Assembly: GCF_036014195.1 (NCBI RefSeq)
Contig: NZ_CP107918.1
Span: forward strand, 7,626,001 to 7,690,000
Direction: 5' to 3'
From: Streptomyces sp. NBC_00442
GTDB taxonomy: Bacteria > Actinomycetota > Actinomycetes > Streptomycetales > Streptomycetaceae
DNA: 64,000 nucleotides
A program made the translations under genes and the position numbers. Position 1 is the stretch's first letter, and every line of letters starts with the position of its first letter. The notes under the pieces were generated by a model that was not told the origin of the DNA, made no database searches, and worked only from the letters and a program-made list of their open reading frames with translations. Below are positions 34,422 through 44,612 of the stretch, piece by piece.

Positions 34422-34508
34422 ATGCTCGCACGGCTGGTGTGGATCGGAATTGCTCTGGGATGTCTCGGAATTCTCCTCTTCCTCCTCGACGTCTTAATCT
34501 CACGCTGA
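34422..34508 (+). CDS. 28-residue single-helix membrane peptide, putative RHS immunity
   Basis: Starts with an ATG preceded by AGGAAG at eight bases, 17 bases after the RHS stop codon. The product is almost one membrane helix, VWIGIALGCLGILLFLLDVL, with a short basic end. Such a tiny gene directly behind an RHS tip is where immunity genes sit. Role by position only; no homologue recognised. Confidence 0.6.
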   Translation: MLARLVWIGIALGCLGILLFLLDVLISR

Positions 34509-34690
34509 CCGCTCCCGGGCGAGGGAGCTCCGGATCGGCGCGCGAGATACACAGTCGGAGCGATCCGGGCTGAACAGCACCACCGCGGCGCTGTTCGAAG
34601 AGCAGGTGTGTCTGGTCCTGCCTGGGCCAGGCACACCCTTCGCTGCGTCAGCACGGGGCAAGGCTCGTGACGTGGACCGCGACCTGCGGC

Positions 34691-35098
34691 GGCTTTCAGG
34701 GCCAGGAGAAGAACCCCTACCTGTACGCCGAAGGTGACCCCGTCAACGGCATCGACCCCAACGGTCGCTCCTCGCGGGGAATCAGCGTCGTAGTGTGCGC
34801 CTTCGGTGGCTGCCTCGGTGGGGCGTCAGCGTCACCGACGACGGGGCGATCCCTCAGCCTCTCTGCGGGGGCAGGTGTTCCTGGTGCGAGTGGAGGATAC
34901 GAGGCGAACGCCGGCGACGCGTCGGCAGGTCGGGCTGGTGAAGTGGAGTGCTGCGCCGGTTTCTACCGTGCCTCGGCGAGTACCGAGGGGGAGACCGTCG
35001 CAGGCGCCAGTACGGAGTACAGCGCCGAGCCGGGATGCTCAGCGAAGATCAAGAAGACTTGGTGGCGAGAGGAGTACAGCGATGCATGCGCTGCAACT
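34691..35098 (+). pseudogene. orphan RHS C-terminal module
   Basis: The frame begins abruptly inside an RHS core (QEKNPYLYAEGDPVNGIDPN), homologous to the end of the core in the gene at 31090, and continues into a different tip: ISVVVCAFGGCLGG and then a Gly/Ser/Ala-rich domain with paired cysteines (VECCAGFY, EPGCSAKIKKTWW). There is no start codon or signal peptide, and the true end of the tip is unclear because the frame stays open beyond the next gene's start. It is a displaced alternative tip cassette that recombination could join to the full RHS gene. Confidence 0.75.
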
Positions 35099-35216
35099 AG
35101 CCGCTCCCGGGGGAGGACCCGATGGCCCCCCGTGGCTCGGAATAGCGTTCGGTGCGGTGGTAGTTGTCGGCATCGTTTTCTTTGCGATCAGCCTCGCGCG
35201 GGGCCGCGGGAAATAG
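35082..35216 (+). CDS. 44-residue single-helix membrane protein, putative immunity
   Basis: The ATG at 35082 follows GAGAGGAG at seven bases. The product has a 17-residue polar start and one membrane helix, WLGIAFGAVVVVGIVFFAIS, ending in RGRGK, so the N-terminus is probably outside. It lies at the end of the orphan RHS tip module, mirroring the arrangement at 34422, and a terminator follows at ten bases. Interpreted as the immunity partner of the orphan tip. Confidence 0.65.
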   Translation: MHALQLAAPGGGPDGPPWLGIAFGAVVVVGIVFFAISLARGRGK

Positions 35217-35225
35217 GTCGACAAG

Positions 35226-35260
35226 AAGGAGGGTGCTCCGTTTCCACGGACACCCTCCTT
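35226..35260 (+). terminator. terminator closing the RHS cassette locus
   Basis: Stem AAGGAGGGTG pairing with CACCCTCCTT, with an inner CCGT/ACGG stem and TTCC loop, followed by CCTTCCTTG. Ten bases after the stop of the small membrane protein gene. Confidence 0.88.
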
Positions 35261-35277
35261 CCTTGCTCCGGACTTCC

Positions 35278-35483
35278 CCAGCGGGGCTTGCCCAGACCCG
35301 AGCCGTGGGCAACGCCGCGACGAGCGGCTTGATTCCACGCCTCCACAGCAGGCGGCGGTGCTTGTCGAAGTCGAAGCCCTGGTCGGCGACCAACGTACGT
35401 GGCCGTGTGCGCGGGCGTCCGCGCAGGCCCCGGATCGGTGGGATCGCGTCCAGGAGCCGTAGGAGCTGCGTAACCAAAGCCAT
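35278..35483 (-). pseudogene. IS5-group transposase fragment
   Basis: Reverse strand: VTQLLRLLDAIPPIRGLRGR, then LVADQGFDFDKHRRLLWRRG and IKPLVAA in one frame, followed after a slip by RRGVAHGSGLGK in another. It is the middle part of an IS5-type transposase, of the same group as the fragment at 27459 but in opposite orientation. Both ends of the gene are absent. Confidence 0.8.
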
Positions 35484-35770
35484 GACAGCTCATTGCGAAA
35501 CCACCAGTAAGGCGACCCCGTCAACCCTTACACCGAGCGGTGGCATGACCGCGCACCGGGCGGACGTCACGTCGCCGTGGTGCCCGGCCGCAGGGCGAGG
35601 CCAGAGCCCCCAGAGGCACGACGCCTCGCGTACCGCCACCATCAGCGTCCTCGCAGCAGTGCGCAGCTTGTCACCCGAGCGGTGGGAGGCGAGGATGTCC
35701 GCACTGGTCAACCGACGTCGACTGTGAAAATCGCTGTCCGAGTGCCGGAGCACGGTGATAGACATCCGGA

Positions 35771-36571
35771 GTGCAAGACACTCTTGAGTTCCCGGACCTG
35801 TTGCGACTGATCGATGAACGGTCTGCCGCCTTCCGCTCCGTGGTCGCCGCCGCGTCCACCCTCGATGTGCAGGTGCCCAGCTGCCCCGGGTGGACCCTGT
35901 TCGATCTGGTGAAGCACCTGGGTGGGGGAGACCGTTTCTGGGCCGCCATCGTCGGCGCGGGGTCTGCCGACGCTCCGCCGGCCGAGGCCGTCGCCGCGCG
36001 CGCCGCGCTGGAAGTGCCGCAGGAGCGTGAGGCCCTGCTGGCCTGGCTGGACGCGTCGACGCGGCTTCTGCTGGGCGCCCTGCGCGCGGCGGGACCGGAG
36101 AGCGGCTGCTGGACGTGGTGGCCCGCGTCGCAGTCACCGCAGACCGCCGGCGGCACCGCCCGGCACCGGGTCCAGGAGACCGCGGTGCACACCTACGACG
36201 CCCAGCTCGCCGGGGGCGCCCCGCAGCCACTGCCGGTCGGGCTGGCGCTCGACGGTGTGGAGGAGTTCCTGTTCACCGTCTGCGCAACGCCGAGTGCCTG
36301 GCCGCACAAGCCCACGGCCTTCGACTTCCACGCCGCCGAGGGCCGCTCCTGGCGCCTCGCCGTCGACGGTGACGGCGCCCGCACCACCCGCATCCCCGCG
36401 GCCGCCGCCGCGACCGGCGAAGACTCGGACGCAGCCGGCGCCTCCGTCCACGGCACAGCCAGTGAGCTGGTCCTCTACCTGTACGACCGGCTCCAGGCCG
36501 CCTCCTTGCACGTTGACGGAGACGCAGGGCTGCTCGACCTGCTCCGCGCCTGGGAGCCGGAGGAGAAGTAG
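35771..36571 (+). CDS. maleylpyruvate isomerase family mycothiol-dependent enzyme
   Basis: A 266-residue protein with the DinB-like four-helix N-terminal domain: VQVPSCPGWTLFDLVKHLGG (first metal histidine) and, near residue 135, RHRVQETAVHTYDAQLAGG with the H-x3-E-x3-H ligand pattern. The C-terminal 100 residues form the sterol-carrier-like domain (ASELVLYLYDRLQ). Such actinobacterial enzymes use mycothiol as a cofactor for isomerisation or S-transfer. A GTG start at 35771 is used; the domain begins shortly after. Monocistronic, flanked on both sides by transposase remnants, yet intact. Confidence 0.9.
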   Translation: MQDTLEFPDLLRLIDERSAAFRSVVAAASTLDVQVPSCPGWTLFDLVKHLGGGDRFWAAIVGAGSADAPPAEAVAARAALEVPQEREALLAWLDASTRLLLGALRAAGPESGCWTWWPASQSPQTAGGTARHRVQETAVHTYDAQLAGGAPQPLPVGLALDGVEEFLFTVCATPSAWPHKPTAFDFHAAEGRSWRLAVDGDGARTTRIPAAAAATGEDSDAAGASVHGTASELVLYLYDRLQAASLHVDGDAGLLDLLRAWEPEEK

Positions 36572-36788
36572 GACGTAGCGGGGGCGGTTGGCCCAGCCCC
36601 GAGCCGGTAAGTGGTTGCTGTCGTTCCGGTCTTGAGGTGCGTGTCGGACGGGAGTCCCGATCGGGTGATCGCTGCGGGGCACAGGGACAGGGCCCGGTTG
36701 TCGGAGCCAAGAGCCGTGCCGAGAGGCCCTGTTGTCGTATGTGTACGCGTTCGCGCCGATGGAGTTCAACTCGGTTGCCCCGTCGGGT

Positions 36789-36978
36789 GATGGTGTCGCT
36801 CACCGGTTCGGGAACGTTCTTCCGCCGCTGGTGCGACCACGGCCTGGTCAAGGAGTTCCACGCCCGCCCGCGCGCTCGGCTGCCGCAGCGGGCGGCCCGG
36901 TACGAACAGTCCACGGTCGGCGTGATCGATTCGCAGTCTGTGAAAGCGGGGATTCGACGGGGCAAGCTCATCAACGTC
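36789..36978 (+). pseudogene. IS5-group transposase fragment
   Basis: Encodes SGTFFRRWCDHGLVKEFHAR and EQSTVGVIDSQSVKA then GKLIN. The first catalytic aspartate (VIDSQSV) is present but about ten residues between VKA and GKLIN of intact relatives are deleted and the rest of the gene is missing. Confidence 0.75.
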
Positions 36979-37115
36979 CATGATCTTGAGCCATCGCGAT
37001 GAGGACGACGCTGAACAGGGACAATGCGATGTGGACGGTGTCCTCGGCACGGAGGGTCGGATACCTTTCCGGCTGCGGGAATTGTGTCGCCCGGCGTGTC
37101 GCTCGCTCCGGACGG

Positions 37116-37538
37116 TCAGCCGGACGATGTCTCGACTGTCACTCCGACGCAATGGTGCCGAAGCCGGGCGGCTAGGAGTTCCATCTCGACGAACGTGCCC
37201 ACGAGGCTGGTCGTCTTCAACTCGTCCGCCAGGGACCGCGCCTGTGCCAGTGATAGGCCGTGCACCTCTCGAAGAGCACGAAGGACGGGCACTCCACTCG
37301 CCTCGGGCGCTGTCAGCCGGAGCCGGGCGGGTCCGTGTTCCGCCAAGAGGGCCTGGCGGATCCCCTCGGGAGCTGCGTCACCGAAGTCCTGCTCGCACCA
37401 GGCGGCGGGGCAGGACTGGCAGGCCCCCTCGGTTCCCCACCACAGGCGTCCACCCTCGATGGACTGGCCGGTGTCGAGAATCAGCACACCGCCGCAGCCC
37501 ACGCATTGTGTCGTGATCTTCACACCCTGACTGATCAC
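37116..37538 (-). CDS. conserved hypothetical protein with zinc-like site and L7/L12-like helix
   Basis: A 140-residue protein. Its first half has TTQCVGCGGVLILDTGQS and GACQSCPAAWC, two cysteine pairs likely to bind zinc. The second half, VLRALREVHGLSLAQARSLA, resembles the C-terminal helix-turn of ribosomal protein L7/L12, a motif that recurs in several Streptomyces proteins of unknown role. GAGGAG lies just upstream of the GTG at 37538, which is used as start. It stands alone amid remnants. Confidence 0.75.
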   Translation of the reverse strand: MISQGVKITTQCVGCGGVLILDTGQSIEGGRLWWGTEGACQSCPAAWCEQDFGDAAPEGIRQALLAEHGPARLRLTAPEASGVPVLRALREVHGLSLAQARSLADELKTTSLVGTFVEMELLAARLRHHCVGVTVETSSG

Positions 37539-37671
37539 CGTGCTCCTCAACGTCGGACCTTGGCCCGGACAGTGCCGTGACAGCGGCCCCCGTCGACCGC
37601 GAATCCCCGCCGACCTCCCGGGGTGGCTGCCGGACGAGCTGCGGTCGCGATGCCGGTGTATCAGCTTCTCA

Positions 37672-37992
37672 TCACGGGCCGATCGCCCTTGCCGCTGGTG
37701 ACGTCGCCGTGGCGCGGATGCCGCAGACGTCGGCCGTGCGGCGTTCGCCCAACGCCAGGGCCAAGGGCTGCCGGAGCTCGCGGCTCTCCGACCTCAGCTG
37801 CCGGTTGCGCGCGGTGGCGGCCTCCGGGCGCCGCAGCAGGGATGCCTCGGAGGCCCGCTGTCGATCGGGGACCGGGCGGGCAGCGGGGACGGGGCGGTGC
37901 CGGACTCGCAGACGTTCGATCTCGGCTCGCAGGTCCGGCTGGTTGTAGAGCCAGGACGCCCGCCGGACTCTCCGACGACCGGCTCCACACAC
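37672..37992 (-). pseudogene. DUF6262 (TnpC-like) transposon protein fragment
   Basis: Reverse strand encodes SWLYNQPDLRAEIERLRVRH, PVPDRQRASEASLLRRPEAA and TARNRQLRSESRELRQPLAL. This coiled, Arg/Leu/Glu-rich protein accompanies pairs of tyrosine recombinases in Tn554-like elements of actinobacteria. The N-terminal third is missing. A recombinase remnant of such an element lies at 45108-45480 on the same strand. Confidence 0.7.
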
Positions 37993-38160
37993 CTGTCGAA
38001 CCGCTTGGCTGGTCGCCGCTCGATCTGGTCCAGCACCTCAGCCGGGTTGAACACCGACGGCTGCGATGGGGGTTTGGCGCCGAAGACGTCATCGCCTATC
38101 CACCCGGTGGAGACGCTCAGGAGTGGACGCCGTTGGACGGGAAGGAATGCGCACCAGAAC
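37953..38160 (+). pseudogene. DinB-family protein fragment
   Basis: Encodes LSDDRLHTPVEPLGWSPLDL, VQHLSRVEHRRLRWGFGAED and a short continuation. This is the first metal-binding helix pair of a DinB/DUF664-type protein. No start region and no C-terminal half. It partly overlaps the DUF6262 fragment on the opposite strand, marking a breakpoint. Confidence 0.65.
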
Positions 38161-38264
38161 ACTCCATCCCCTTCCCGCAACACGGTCGTTCCACGCCGTA
38201 GGGCGACGACGTGCGGCACCGCCCGATACCACCTGTGACGGCACGTCCGATCCTGACATGCGCG

Positions 38265-38308
38265 AGGCCCGGCATCCCCGGCGGACAACCGCCGTGAACG
38301 CCGGGCCT
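38265..38308. other. nested hairpins in gap before aminopeptidase
   Basis: Outer arms AGGCCCGGC and GCCGGGCCT enclose an inner hairpin (CGGCGG-ACAA-CCGCCG). It may be a bidirectional terminator or the end of a lost element. The rest of the 390-base gap (38161-38550) shows nothing recognisable. Confidence 0.5.
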
Positions 38309-38550
38309 TCGGCTGTCACGTTGCCCAGGTCGCGGGCGTGCCGTCTTCGTCGGGGCTGGGGATGCCGGCGGGCGGTCGCGACGGCCGATGGGCGCCAGGC
38401 TCGATGCCCGGACTGTTTCGACCCGTAGGACGAGTCGTCGTCGACGGAGACACGAACGTGCCGACGGGGCGCCGCGCGAGAACTTTGGCGGCCACCCGGC
38501 CCGGCCCCTCGGACGGTACCCGGGCCGGTGCGTCGGCCTGGACGGGCGCG

Positions 38551-40520
<1,970 letters not shown>

Positions 40521-40630
40521 CAGACGAAGCGGCCGTGGTGTCCGAGGGTGAGTTCCGCGTGGCCCTGCCGCCCCGCGGGCCGTCGAGACCGTCGTAACTC
40601 GGCACGCAGGTAGGCCAGTTGCTTGTGTCC

Positions 40631-40810
40631 CGGTATCACGAAGTGCAGCCGGAACCTGCGAAAATGGACGCCTTCCGCCCATTCCTCACCGGCTGGCTCG
40701 CCGTGTACGGCGTCCCGGTCCTGGTGGCCCGGGGCTTCGGCTCCCCGTCCTACGCCGACATCTTCCGCGACCGCGTCACCACCGGCCCGAGGGAAGCGGT
40801 GCTGCTGACG
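40631..40810 (+). pseudogene. unknown-family fragment
   Basis: The forward frame encodes FLTGWLAVYGVPVLVARGFG and SPSYADIFRDRV, which looks like an internal strand-helix piece of a conserved actinobacterial protein seen on mobile elements; I cannot name it with confidence. It has no start and collides with the 3' end of the metallopeptidase gene on the other strand. Confidence 0.35.
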
Positions 40811-41643
40811 ATTTTCGGGGCATCGGCCCGCATGTCGTCGTACTGCGACTGTGTTCGTAGGAGGGGCTGGAGACGGGTCATCCAGGCAGTGTGGGCCTGG
40901 GCCCATTCCTGCGGACATTTGGTTGCGCGTGCGGAGGGGAGGTGGCCGCTGGTGGCGAGGTCTTTGTTGTGGTCGGGGGCGGCGCCGTAGAGGTAGCAGA
41001 GGTGGTTGACTGCGCGCACCGGGTTGGGGGAGTGCTCGTCTCTGGTGTCGGTTGCGTCGTCCGTGGTGGAGAGTTCGTAGGCTTCGGCGGCGGTGCGGAG
41101 CTGGCGCTCGCCGGGGAGGCCGGTGCGCAGGAGCATGAGGGCGGCGAACTGGTCGGCGGCGTCTTCTTCCTGGCGGTTGGTGAGAGGCAGGTCCAAGAGG
41201 TCGGTGAGGGCGTGGGCGGCTTCGTGGTAGAGGGTTTCGGCGGCGATGGCGGCGGCTTCGTCGTCGGCTGGGTGCCGTCCGGCGTTCTGGAAGAGTGCGC
41301 GGTCTTCGGTCGTGTCGTCGTAGCAGAGGTCGATGGTGCGGGTCTGCGGGTCGTAGGCGGACCCTTCGCCGTTGCAGGAGCGGCCGGCCACGGTTATCTG
41401 CTGGTTCAGGGTGAGCAGGGTGTTGAGGGCGTGTGCGGCGGCCGCGGCGGTATTTCGGTCGCGGAGGAAGAAGGCGGACGGGCGGTCGGCCGGGGTGGGT
41501 TCCTCGTAGCGGATCGTGAAGCCGATCCCGCTGGGATGGGCGGGTTCGGGGGTGCGCGGGTCGCTGCCGTTCGTGGTGCAGGAAAGCAGGAGCGTCGCAC
41601 TCAGTCCTGCTCCGAGGACGTGCCGTATGCCTCGTGGTGCCAT
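40750..41643 (-). CDS. lipoprotein metallopeptidase (DUF4344-like)
   Basis: A 297-residue protein. The start MAPRGIRHVLGAGLSATLLL is followed by a lipobox cysteine (SCTTNGSDP), so it is probably membrane-anchored outside the cell. The zinc motif HEAAH sits in AETLYHEAAHALTDLLDLPL, with a likely third ligand in EEDAADQFAALMLLR. Four further cysteines may pair. The family is predicted to be gluzincin-like peptidases of unknown substrate. The last 20-30 residues run into a fragment encoded on the other strand, so the original C-terminus may have been replaced. The ATG at 41643 is used. Confidence 0.78.
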   Translation of the reverse strand: MAPRGIRHVLGAGLSATLLLSCTTNGSDPRTPEPAHPSGIGFTIRYEEPTPADRPSAFFLRDRNTAAAAAHALNTLLTLNQQITVAGRSCNGEGSAYDPQTRTIDLCYDDTTEDRALFQNAGRHPADDEAAAIAAETLYHEAAHALTDLLDLPLTNRQEEDAADQFAALMLLRTGLPGERQLRTAAEAYELSTTDDATDTRDEHSPNPVRAVNHLCYLYGAAPDHNKDLATSGHLPSARATKCPQEWAQAHTAWMTRLQPLLRTQSQYDDMRADAPKIVSSTASLGPVVTRSRKMSA

Positions 41644-41675
41644 GAGCGCATTGTCGGGCACGGGCTTGAGGTCCT

Positions 41676-42261
41676 CTACCGGCCCTTCTGTTTTGGGGAG
41701 TTGGCTGCGGTGGGGTGGCTGTCGCATCGGGTGAAGATGTTTGTGCACCCTTCGGCTCCGTGCGGGTCGAGGGTGTTGAGGCGCCAGGCGATGAGGCCGG
41801 TGGTGCTGGCTTCGCGGGGGCGATGGTGGCGGTGAAGGGCGGGCCGGCGGGGATGTCGATCCGTTGGGCCTCGGGGCCCGCGGCGTAGCTGTCGCAGGTG
41901 ATGTCGAGGCGGTAGGGCTTGCTGCCTGAGGTGTCGAAGGGGTTTGTTCATGCCGGAGGCGACGTGGGGGCGTTGCGGTCTATGACGGGGAGGGTGGTGT
42001 CGTCGGTGTCCACGGCACGATCGGCGCGCTGGAGCGCGTCGTCTGGTTCCCACCCTCGTCTGGTTCCCACCCTCGTCTGGTTTGTGCTGCTGGTGGGGGA
42101 GTTGTCGCTGGCGCGCCGCCGCCGTTGAGCGCCGTGGTTGTGAACAGGAGCGCGGCGCCGGGGCCGACCTCGTTTGCCCCGTACCGGTGGCCCCGCTTGT
42201 AGGAGCGGGAGGAGTCCGGTGCCGCGGGGCGTGCCCACCTGCCCCGGTTGATTGTGCGCAC
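41676..42261 (-). pseudogene. frameshifted hypothetical protein
   Basis: Pieces in three reverse frames appear to belong together: RYGANEVGPGAALLFTTTAL, then DDALQRADRAVDTDDTTLP and VIDRNAPTS, then GSKPYRLDITCDSYAAGPEA, and finally LIAWRLNTLDPHGAEGC ending at 41676. A triple 17-base repeat at 42037-42087 is one cause of the frame change. It ends 33 bases before the metallopeptidase start. It may once have been a secreted protein; unknown family. Confidence 0.5.
42037..42087. repeat. three tandem 17-bp repeats
   Basis: Three head-to-tail units of the form CCTCGTCTGGTTCCCAC (first and last slightly changed). Because 17 is not a multiple of three, each extra copy shifts the frame of the gene it lies in. 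Confidence 0.9.
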
Positions 42262-42453
42262 GGTACGTCCGAACCGGATGCGTTCAGCAACGCGAGATGG
42301 TCATGGCGGGGCCGCCGGGTATCGCCATGAGGGGGCGGGGCCGGGCGTACGGCGGTGTGCCCACCAGCAGGCCGGGGTGCCCGGGGCGACGCGACGCCTG
42401 CCCATGGCCAAAAAGTGCCCCGGCCTTCGGCCACGGCGCGGGCATGTGTGTTC

Positions 42454-42774
42454 TCAAGGGGCGGGCTCGTCGAGTGCGGAAAGGCCATCCTCCCAGCGCC
42501 TGCGCCGCTCATCCGCGCTCTGCTCCCACCAAGGGGTGCCGCGCTCCCCGAGAGCGACTTTCGCACGCTGCACACGCCTTCGGGCGTTCCGTACCGCCGC
42601 ATCGTCCCCACGTGAGAGTGCCGCACGCACTGAACGCCGGGCTGCCATGAGGTGCTTGCGAAGTTGGGACGCGATGTTCTCGGGGAGTATCGGATCGGTC
42701 GCCCGCCACTTGCGCCCATCGATGACCACGAAGTGCCCGTCAGGGGTGTGCTCAGGGCTCCGGTTTGTTGACAT
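42454..42774 (-). CDS. small conserved hypothetical protein
   Basis: A 106-residue, highly charged, mostly helical protein. FVVIDGRKWRATDPILPENI at the N-terminus followed by a basic helical part (LRKHLMAARRSVRAAL, RRRVQRAKVALGERG) and TPWWEQSADERRRRWEDGL are typical of a Streptomyces family often mislabelled as a biopolymer transporter; its role is unknown. It is cytoplasmic and could bind nucleic acid. The ATG at 42774 gives a complete family-length protein. Confidence 0.78.
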   Translation of the reverse strand: MSTNRSPEHTPDGHFVVIDGRKWRATDPILPENIASQLRKHLMAARRSVRAALSRGDDAAVRNARRRVQRAKVALGERGTPWWEQSADERRRRWEDGLSALDEPAP

Positions 42775-42950
42775 ACGACCGATTGTGCCGGGCCGGCCTC
42801 GGCCCTACCAGGTGAAACGGGGGCACGGGTCGCGGGCACGGGTCGCCAGGCGGTGCCGGCGCCGGCGACCTGCACGGATCTGGCCGAACATGGCGCGCGT
42901 ACTACTGCGTCGCGAAGTCCGGGCTCGGGGGCCCGTGCCGCTGCCACGTC

Positions 42951-42990
42951 CGGAGCCGTCCGGAGCCGTCCGGAGCCGTCCGGAGCCATC
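42951..42990. repeat. four tandem 10-bp repeats
   Basis: Four head-to-tail copies of CGGAGCCGTC, the last with one change, in a stretch with no intact gene. Confidence 0.92.
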
Positions 42991-43042
42991 GGGCGCCACG
43001 GGGACACGTTCCCCGTTTCCCACTCCTGGGAGGAGACGGGAA

Positions 43043-43274
43043 ACGGGCTTCGCCCTCGACATCTACTTCTCCGGCAACCCGGGGGAGTGTACGTACGTCG
43101 GCGACAACTGGAACAACAGGATCCGGTCCGCCCGCACGGAGGTCGCCACCCGCAGGGTCGAACTGTGGGACAACTACAACTACAACTGCACCGGCGGCGC
43201 GATCATCATCGACGGATCCGGCTACAGCAGCATCGGATCGTGGGTCAGCGCCTACCGCGTCATCAACGGACAGC
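43043..43274 (+). pseudogene. secreted-protein C-terminal fragment
   Basis: The forward frame encodes DIYFSGNPGECTYVGDNWNN, RIRSARTEVATRRVELWDNY and GSWVSAYRVINGQ. The pattern of W, Y and C and the strand-rich layout resemble small secreted beta-crystallin or I36-inhibitor-like domains, but the N-terminal half and signal peptide are absent. Confidence 0.4.
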
Positions 43275-43290
43275 GTCCGCGCCGCACCGG

Positions 43291-43717
43291 CCCCCGGCCG
43301 GCCGAGGGCGGTGCGAGGTCATTGCTTCCGTCACCCTCGAGGGCAGCTCCGCCCGTGCCGCAGGCCCCAGTTGACGGTCGAAGGCCTCTGCCAGGTCGCG
43401 AAGAATTCCCGGTGCTACGTCACGCCGCCGGCGGCCGGCCTTGGCCGGCTTGATGAGGGTGCTGGTGGCCACCGCCTCTGCGGGGAGAGCTCCTGCGGGC
43501 GGTCCGCCAGGCTCTCGGCACCCCGAAGGACGTCGCCAGGACCGAAGGCGGCGTGCTTCGGCCGCCACCGGCAGGGCGCACTGGCAGGGTCGCTCTCACG
43601 GTCGGTGTCCATGGCGCAGGGAGGGTCCAAGACCGCGAGCGCGGGGCCGCGTCCCCGCGCTGGGGAGTGAGTCACCGCCGCCGGCGCGGCAGCCGCGACT
43701 CCCGGAGGCCGCAGGGT
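43291..43717. other. intergenic region without recognisable gene
   Basis: A reverse frame encodes ILRDLAEAFDRQLGPAARA, which might be a degraded protein end, but nothing can be named. Confidence 0.4.
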
Positions 43718-44605
43718 TCAGCCGTGGACCGTGACACCCAGCTGGTCCGCCACGGTGGTGAGGGCCGCGCCCAGCGGGAGAGCCACGCGCGTGACGGCGT
43801 GCTGGTCGCCCCGGGTCGGATCGCGGTTGATGATCAGCACCGGACGGCCGGCCTCGGCCGCCTGGCGGACGAAGCGGAGGCCGGACATCACTGTCAGGGA
43901 GGAGCCCAGGACCAGCAGTGCGGACGCCTCGCGGACCATCGTGCGGCAGCGTTCGACGCGCTGGGGCGGCACGGTCTCGCCGAAGAACACCACGTCGGGC
44001 TTGAGGATGCCGTCGCACACCGCGCAGGACACCACGCGGAAGTCCTGGACCTGCTCGTCGGTGAGGTCGGCGTCACCGTCCGGGTTCATGGCCGCCGCCA
44101 CCGGCTCGAAGCCCGCGTTCGCCTCCTCCAGCCTCTCCGCCAGCACGCGGCGTGGGCCGAAGGCGCCGCAGGAGAGGCAGACGACCCGGTCGAGGCTGCC
44201 GTGGAGCTCAACGACGTCCTCGGTGCCCGCGGCCTGGTGCAGGCCGTCGACGTTCTGGGTGATCACACCCGAGAGCAGGCCGCGCCGTGCGAAGGCGGCC
44301 ACGGCCCGGTGCCCGGTGTTCGGGCGAGCCCGGCCGAAGGTGCGCCAGCCGAGGTGGCTGCGGGCCCAGTACCGGCGCCGGGCCTGAGCGCTCGCTGTGA
44401 AGTCCTGGTACGTCATCGGAGTGTGCCGGCTCAGGCTCCCGCCCTCGCCGCGGTAGTCCGGGATGCCCGACTCCGTCGAGAGGCCCGCCCCGCTGAGCAC
44501 CAGCACGCCGCCGTCGCTCAGCGCATCGGTGACCGGCCCCAGATCCGTGGTTCCCGGCGAGAGCTCCGCGGTGGGGGTCCAGCTCAGAGTGGGACGCATG
44601 CGCAT
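43718..44605 (-). CDS. Sir2-family NAD-dependent protein deacylase
   Basis: A 295-residue sirtuin with all hallmarks: GAGLSTESGIPDYRG at 39-53, QNVDGLH at 117-123, catalytic His 135 in ELHGS, four zinc cysteines (CLSC near 143-146 and CAVC near 195), and the late NAD-binding strands LLVLGSSLTVMSG and LIINRDPT. It removes acetyl or other acyl groups from protein lysines while consuming NAD. The layout with KPDVVFFGETVP is of the bacterial type. Two ATGs six bases apart are possible starts (44605, 44599). A perfect 22-base palindrome covers both start codons. Confidence 0.93.
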   Translation of the reverse strand: MRMRPTLSWTPTAELSPGTTDLGPVTDALSDGGVLVLSGAGLSTESGIPDYRGEGGSLSRHTPMTYQDFTASAQARRRYWARSHLGWRTFGRARPNTGHRAVAAFARRGLLSGVITQNVDGLHQAAGTEDVVELHGSLDRVVCLSCGAFGPRRVLAERLEEANAGFEPVAAAMNPDGDADLTDEQVQDFRVVSCAVCDGILKPDVVFFGETVPPQRVERCRTMVREASALLVLGSSLTVMSGLRFVRQAAEAGRPVLIINRDPTRGDQHAVTRVALPLGAALTTVADQLGVTVHG

Positions 44606-44612
44606 GCGTCCC
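44591..44612. promoter_or_regulatory. perfect palindrome over the sirtuin start codon
   Basis: Twenty-two bases that equal their own reverse complement (half GGGACGCATGC), with no spacer, covering both candidate ATG starts. It could be a repressor site acting on the promoter or, in RNA, a hairpin that hides the start. Confidence 0.7.

Noticed and set aside
42951..42990. Possible binding-site array
   Set aside because: Contiguous 10-mers in a gene-free, degenerate stretch; better explained as slippage.
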